Shown here in pieces: positions 59,985 through 64,000 of a stretch of DNA of 64,000 nucleotides; position 1 is the first letter of the stretch, and every line of letters begins with the position of its first letter. Both the position numbers and the translations under genes were made by a program. The notes below the pieces were generated by a model. That model ran no database searches, had not been told where the DNA came from, and was given only the letters and a program-made list of their open reading frames with translations. Source of the stretch: Galbibacter marinus (GTDB lineage Bacteria; Bacteroidota; Bacteroidia; Flavobacteriales; Flavobacteriaceae). The stretch spans positions 1 through 64,000 of the forward strand of contig NZ_AMSG01000005.1 of NCBI RefSeq assembly GCF_000300875.1, read 5' to 3'.

Positions 59985-60059
59985 GGTGGAAGACCGGGTT
60001 CGAACCGGCGACCTCTGGAACCACAATCCAGCGCTCTAACCAGCTGAGCTACAACCACC
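59985..60059 (-). tRNA. tRNA-His (GTG)
   Basis: G(-1) GTGGTTGTAGCTCAGCTGGTTAGAGCG CTGGA-TTGTGGT-TCCAG ... GCCGG-TTCGAAC-CCGGT CTTCCAC C; anticodon GTG. Confidence 0.93.
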
Positions 60060-60074
60060 GTATAATTGCGGATG

Positions 60075-60104
60075 CAAATGTAATTTAATTTACCTCATTT
60101 GCAA
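60075..60104 (-). promoter_or_regulatory. Promoter for tRNA-His
   Basis: Minus strand TTG-N19-TACATTTG. Confidence 0.75.
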
Positions 60105-60122
60105 AGAAAAATAGTATCTTTT

Positions 60123-60839
60123 TTATATAATATTACCTAACTCATTCACACCCAACAATCGCTCTACAGTAAACCCCTCAGCGTGACTCACTCCAATCAG
60201 CCTACCAAGGTCCCTAGCCCTGTAATCTACGCTGTCAAAAAAGTTTTTACTTGTGATGGGCGTTTCAAGTTCTTTGCTATTTGGATCGTAAAATTGTGAT
60301 GAATAAGCCTTGATTGACTCCATTTTTTTATCGATAAAACCACTGACATCCACTACAAAATCAGGCTTTAAATTCTTCCATTGTATATAGTGATAAACAA
60401 CTTTAGGACGCCACTGGCTTTGAGCTTCCCCTTGGTGACTTGTTTGAATCTTTACTAGACCACTTAAATAACAAGCATCACTGACTAGCTTACTCCCTTT
60501 CCCGTGGTCGATATGACGATCATCAATGGAATTACAGAGAACAATCTCTGGGCGATATTTACGCACCATCTCAATAATTTTCAATTGATGCTCCATATCA
60601 TTGACAAAAAATCCGTCAGCAAATCCCAAGTTCTCTCGAGCTACTACACCAAGTATCTTAGCTGAATTCTCAGCCTCTATGGCTCTAATTTCTGCGGAAC
60701 CTCTGGTTCCTAACTCCCCCCTGGTTAAATCAATTATACCAACCTTCTTTCCTAGTGAAATTTCTTTGGCTACAGTAGCTCCACAACCTAGTTCCACATC
60801 GTCAGGATGCGCTCCAAATGCCAGAATGTCTAATTTCAT
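60123..60839 (-). CDS. bshB1: Bacillithiol biosynthesis deacetylase BshB1
   Basis: 238 aa; ILAFGAHPDDVELGCGATVAKE, DLTRGELGTRGS, DDRHIDHGKGSKLV. Confidence 0.93.
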   Translation of the reverse strand: MKLDILAFGAHPDDVELGCGATVAKEISLGKKVGIIDLTRGELGTRGSAEIRAIEAENSAKILGVVARENLGFADGFFVNDMEHQLKIIEMVRKYRPEIVLCNSIDDRHIDHGKGSKLVSDACYLSGLVKIQTSHQGEAQSQWRPKVVYHYIQWKNLKPDFVVDVSGFIDKKMESIKAYSSQFYDPNSKELETPITSKNFFDSVDYRARDLGRLIGVSHAEGFTVERLLGVNELGNII

Positions 60840-60891
60840 GCTTGTATTTTATATAATGTAATATTAAATTGTCAGGCAAACCAAGAACCTA

Positions 60892-62061
60892 TTATACCTT
60901 TAATTGTTGTGCTCTTACCTTCGCAACGGCTTGCTCAAAATCTGCAATTAAATCTTTTCTGTCTTCAATTCCAACAGAAAACCTCAGGACATTATCACTA
61001 ATACCTTGTTGTTCTCTTTCCTGAGCGGTAAGTAACGAATGTGATGTCTGTGCTGGTGACAATATGGTACTCTCTACTCCCGCCAAGCTCATTGCAGGCT
61101 TAATAATCTGTAAAGCATCTAAGAATTTAGAAACATCGATATCTTCTTTTAATTCAAAAGACAACATCCCTCCATACCCTTTCATCTGCTTTTTGGCAAT
61201 AGCGTGATCTGGATGTGATACCAGCCCTGGATAATAAACCTTTGAAACTGCCTGGTTTTTACTTAGATACTTAGCTAACTTCTTCGCATTTCGATTCTGA
61301 GCCTTTACACGAACCCCTAAGGTCTTAATACTGCGCTCAAGCAACCATACAGTGTAGTCACTCAATGTACCTCCAAGATTAACCGCCAAAGAATGCACCT
61401 TTTCTATATGCTCATTACTACCACAAACAGCCCCTGCCAAAATATCACTGTGTCCACCTAGGTATTTAGTAGCACTATGAATTACCAAATCAACGCCAAG
61501 TTTGATCGGATTCTGATTAACTGGTGAGGCAAAGGTATTATCAATCAACGACAATACCCCTTTTGATTTTGCAAGGGATGCAATGGCTTGAATATCCACC
61601 ACAGATAATAATGGATTTGAAGGAGATTCCATATAGATAAGCTTGGTATTTGGCTTAAAAACTTCTTCAAAATCCTTCACACTTCTACCTGGAGCAAAAC
61701 TATAATGGATCCCAAATCGCTCGAATTCCTGTACTATAAAATTATGTGTCCCTCCGTAAAGCTCTCTTTGAAGAACAACATGATCACCTGATTTAAGAAA
61801 AGCAAGCATGGTGGTACTAATAGCCGCCATTCCACTACCGAAAATAAGTGCGGATTCCGCATACTCTAAAGCTGCTAATTTCTTAGATAATGCTTGTTGA
61901 TTTGGTGTATTAAAATATCGTGGATAACGCTTTTGATCCACATGTTCAAATGCATATGCAGTTGAGGGATATATGGGAGAAACGGCTCCTTTAAATTGTT
62001 TATCCTCAAGCTCGCCTACATGTGTACAGATGGTGTTGAGTTTAAAATTTTCGGTTTTCAT
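60892..62061 (-). CDS. Cys/Met metabolism PLP-dependent enzyme (cystathionine gamma-synthase/lyase family)
   Basis: SATKYLGGHSDILAG PLP-lysine motif, YPRYFNTPNQQALSKKLAALE; supplied TTG start (62088) lies inside a consensus -7 box, so ATG 62061 (MKTENFKLN) is preferred. Confidence 0.9.
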   Translation of the reverse strand: MKTENFKLNTICTHVGELEDKQFKGAVSPIYPSTAYAFEHVDQKRYPRYFNTPNQQALSKKLAALEYAESALIFGSGMAAISTTMLAFLKSGDHVVLQRELYGGTHNFIVQEFERFGIHYSFAPGRSVKDFEEVFKPNTKLIYMESPSNPLLSVVDIQAIASLAKSKGVLSLIDNTFASPVNQNPIKLGVDLVIHSATKYLGGHSDILAGAVCGSNEHIEKVHSLAVNLGGTLSDYTVWLLERSIKTLGVRVKAQNRNAKKLAKYLSKNQAVSKVYYPGLVSHPDHAIAKKQMKGYGGMLSFELKEDIDVSKFLDALQIIKPAMSLAGVESTILSPAQTSHSLLTAQEREQQGISDNVLRFSVGIEDRKDLIADFEQAVAKVRAQQLKV

Positions 62062-62085
62062 AAGTATTTTTTTGATCTTAAAGTC

Positions 62086-62121
62086 CAAAGTTAAAGCTTT
62101 TGTCTTTAATTAAATATCCAA
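62086..62121 (-). promoter_or_regulatory. Promoter for Cys/Met PLP enzyme
   Basis: Minus strand TTG-N25-TAACTTTG upstream of revised start. Confidence 0.5.
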
Positions 62122-62199
62122 CTTACAAGAACTATTCGCCGATTTTGTGATAATACTCTTAAGCAAAACTCAGGGTACAATAGCTGTACAATAAAAAAA

Positions 62200-62226
62200 G
62201 TAGGAGATGCCACTCCTACTTCTATA
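62200..62226 (-). terminator. Intrinsic terminator downstream of ccsA
   Basis: Minus strand GTAGGAG-tggcat-CTCCTAC followed by TTTTTTT. Confidence 0.85.
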
Positions 62227-62293
62227 AAATTTAAAACTAAAATTCGTCACTCACCCAAACTTAAGGACCAGATGAGTAACGATATATATATGA

Positions 62294-64000
62294 TTAATCT
62301 ATACGCCGATTGGTTTTAGAATACATTTTCTTAAATCGCCAATAACTGATGGCACCAATTACAAATACAAATACCACGGAGTAATACACTGATACAGGTG
62401 TTATAACCTTATCTCCACTAGCATATGAATGTAGACCAACTAGGTAGAAGTTCACCCCAAAATAGGTCATCATAATACTGGCAAATGCTACAACACTAGC
62501 AAAACTAAATGCCCATCTACTTCTAAGTCCAGGTACAAGGCGCATATGGATAACAAAGGCATAAACCATAATACTGATAAGTGCCCAAGTTTCCTTTGGA
62601 TCCCATCCCCAATAGCGTCCCCAGCTCTCATTAGCCCATTGTCCGCCAAGAAAGTTTCCAATGGTCAACATCACTAAACCAACAGTCAAGGCCATTTCAT
62701 TAATAATGATAAGCTCTTGGATATTGATAGCCATGCGCTTTTTATTTTTCTCTGTAGTGAATATCATTAAGAATAGGGTGACCAATCCTAAAATCATTCC
62801 AAGGGTAAATGGTCCATAACTTCCAACAATTACAGAAACGTGGATCATCAACCAGTAACTATCTAGTACAGGTTGTAAGTTGGCAATAGCTGGGTCAATC
62901 CAGTTAAGGTGCGCTCCGAACAATATAATAGCCGTAACAAATGCCGTGGAAGCCACAGTTAGATCACTTTTTCTAGCAAATATCAAACCTATGGCAGCAG
63001 TACTCCAACCAACGAACAGTATACTCTCATATGCATCACTCCAAGGTGCATGTCCACTAATATACCATCGAGCAATCAATCCCGCTGTGTGTATAATAAA
63101 ACAGATCAGAAGTCCCACTTTCCCAATTGTAATAATGGCTCTATAGACCGAATTATCTTTAAACACCTGTAGGATGACCACTGTGAACATGATAATACCA
63201 ACAAGTAAATACCATACTAAAAGCTCCTCAAATATATTGTATTGATTATACATCAATTCCATTTCAATTTTACGATCAGATGGCATCACCTCCCCTCCGT
63301 AATTTTTCTGATTCTGCTTAAAGGCTTCAAGTAACTGATCTGCCTGATCGTAATTACCAGTGCGTTTAGCATTCTCAAGAGTCATTAAGTAGAACGATAA
63401 TGACTTATTGATGAAATTCGCATAAAGACTATCGGTAACATGAAAGTCACCTTTGTGATAGTCGGTCAAAGAAATCCATTTATTATTTTCATTATTAGGT
63501 AATGGGAATATCCTTAAAATATTTCCACCCAAAGCCTGGTTTAAAAGTCCAAGTTTTAAATCAAAGTTTTTAAAGTCTTTTTGAAACTGATTAGGCGTAT
63601 TGGTACTATAGGCCTCCTCTAAATAGGGACCTAACTTATATTCAAGACCTTCAAAAAAGTCGACTGCTTTTAGATATTTTTGATCCTCTGGTGCATTGAC
63701 AATTTTTCGAATACTATCATTTTTCTTGGTAATATAGACAAACTCTACATTGTACCATAGCGGAGGGTTTTGTAACATGGACAACAAAATTTGATTCTCG
63801 TCCATTCCATTAAAGGTCTCAGAACCATGTATTTTGCGCATAAGCTCAGAGGCAAATGTATTAACAGGCTTCATTCGTCCTTCACTATCTTGGATCACCA
63901 AGGCACCAAATTTAGCAGCGTGATCTTTACTTACAACAGTGGTTTTCAATATCGAATCGACCTCAGCTTTAGTAGGTGCTCTATGCAGGTGCGCCTGGTC
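62294..64000 (-). CDS. ccsA: Cytochrome c biogenesis protein CcsA (ResB/CcsA-type fusion), 5' end beyond window
   Basis: CcsA core WANESWGRYWGWDPKETWALI; reading frame stays open to base 64000 (DQAHLHRAPTKAEVDSILKTTVVS...), so the listed 63949 start is an artefact. Confidence 0.88.
   Translation of the reverse strand, partial: DQAHLHRAPTKAEVDSILKTTVVSKDHAAKFGALVIQDSEGRMKPVNTFASELMRKIHGSETFNGMDENQILLSMLQNPPLWYNVEFVYITKKNDSIRKIVNAPEDQKYLKAVDFFEGLEYKLGPYLEEAYSTNTPNQFQKDFKNFDLKLGLLNQALGGNILRIFPLPNNENNKWISLTDYHKGDFHVTDSLYANFINKSLSFYLMTLENAKRTGNYDQADQLLEAFKQNQKNYGGEVMPSDRKIEMELMYNQYNIFEELLVWYLLVGIIMFTVVILQVFKDNSVYRAIITIGKVGLLICFIIHTAGLIARWYISGHAPWSDAYESILFVGWSTAAIGLIFARKSDLTVASTAFVTAIILFGAHLNWIDPAIANLQPVLDSYWLMIHVSVIVGSYGPFTLGMILGLVTLFLMIFTTEKNKKRMAINIQELIIINEMALTVGLVMLTIGNFLGGQWANESWGRYWGWDPKETWALISIMVYAFVIHMRLVPGLRSRWAFSFASVVAFASIMMTYFGVNFYLVGLHSYASGDKVITPVSVYYSVVFVFVIGAISYWRFKKMYSKTNRRID

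Noticed and set aside
59826-60026. 66-aa minus ORF overlapping tRNA-His
   Set aside because: Runs through the tRNA and its terminator; artefact
1-64000. CRISPR arrays, IS elements, prophage genes, toxin-antitoxin or restriction systems, rRNA operon
   Set aside because: None seen: no regularly spaced repeats, no transposase/integrase-like ORFs, and no recognised defence genes in the ORF translations

Overview
This 64 kb window looks like a gene-dense, AT-rich core chromosomal segment from a member of the Flavobacteriia (Bacteroidetes). Lineage markers are GldJ, PorV, a TamL/TamB pair, BshB1, a CcsA/ResB-type protein, DUF4294, ribosomal protein THX, and promoters of the TTG-N19-TAnnTTTG type. 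I support about 55 protein-coding genes, 4 tRNAs (Met-CAT, two identical Val-TAC, His-GTG), several intrinsic terminators and several Bacteroidetes-type promoters. I found no CRISPR array, prophage, IS element, rRNA operon or defence island. Most of the window is housekeeping: acs, ddl, coaD, pyrE, manC, PDH E1alpha/E2, cdd, murF, fmt, HU, exbB/exbD/tonB, folC, an RND efflux operon and tamB/tamL. I did not find a clearly undescribed system. The best second-look items are regulatory or architectural: (1) the pyrE/NUDIX divergent pair with overlapping start codons and face-to-face -7 boxes inside each other's coding sequence; (2) a terminator-like hairpin inside exbB-exbD; (3) a fixed 19-nt promoter spacing at stable RNA, HU and porV genes; (4) a two-gene tRNA-Val array with a terminator between the copies and no visible promoter for the second; (5) a DUF294/CBS + DnaQ-like exonuclease + acs neighbourhood; (6) a GH20-like + NagX-like pair. 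The ORF track missed the 42-aa THX gene. Several ORF-track starts (TTG or upstream ATG) appear wrong, and the last minus-strand ORF runs off the window edge.
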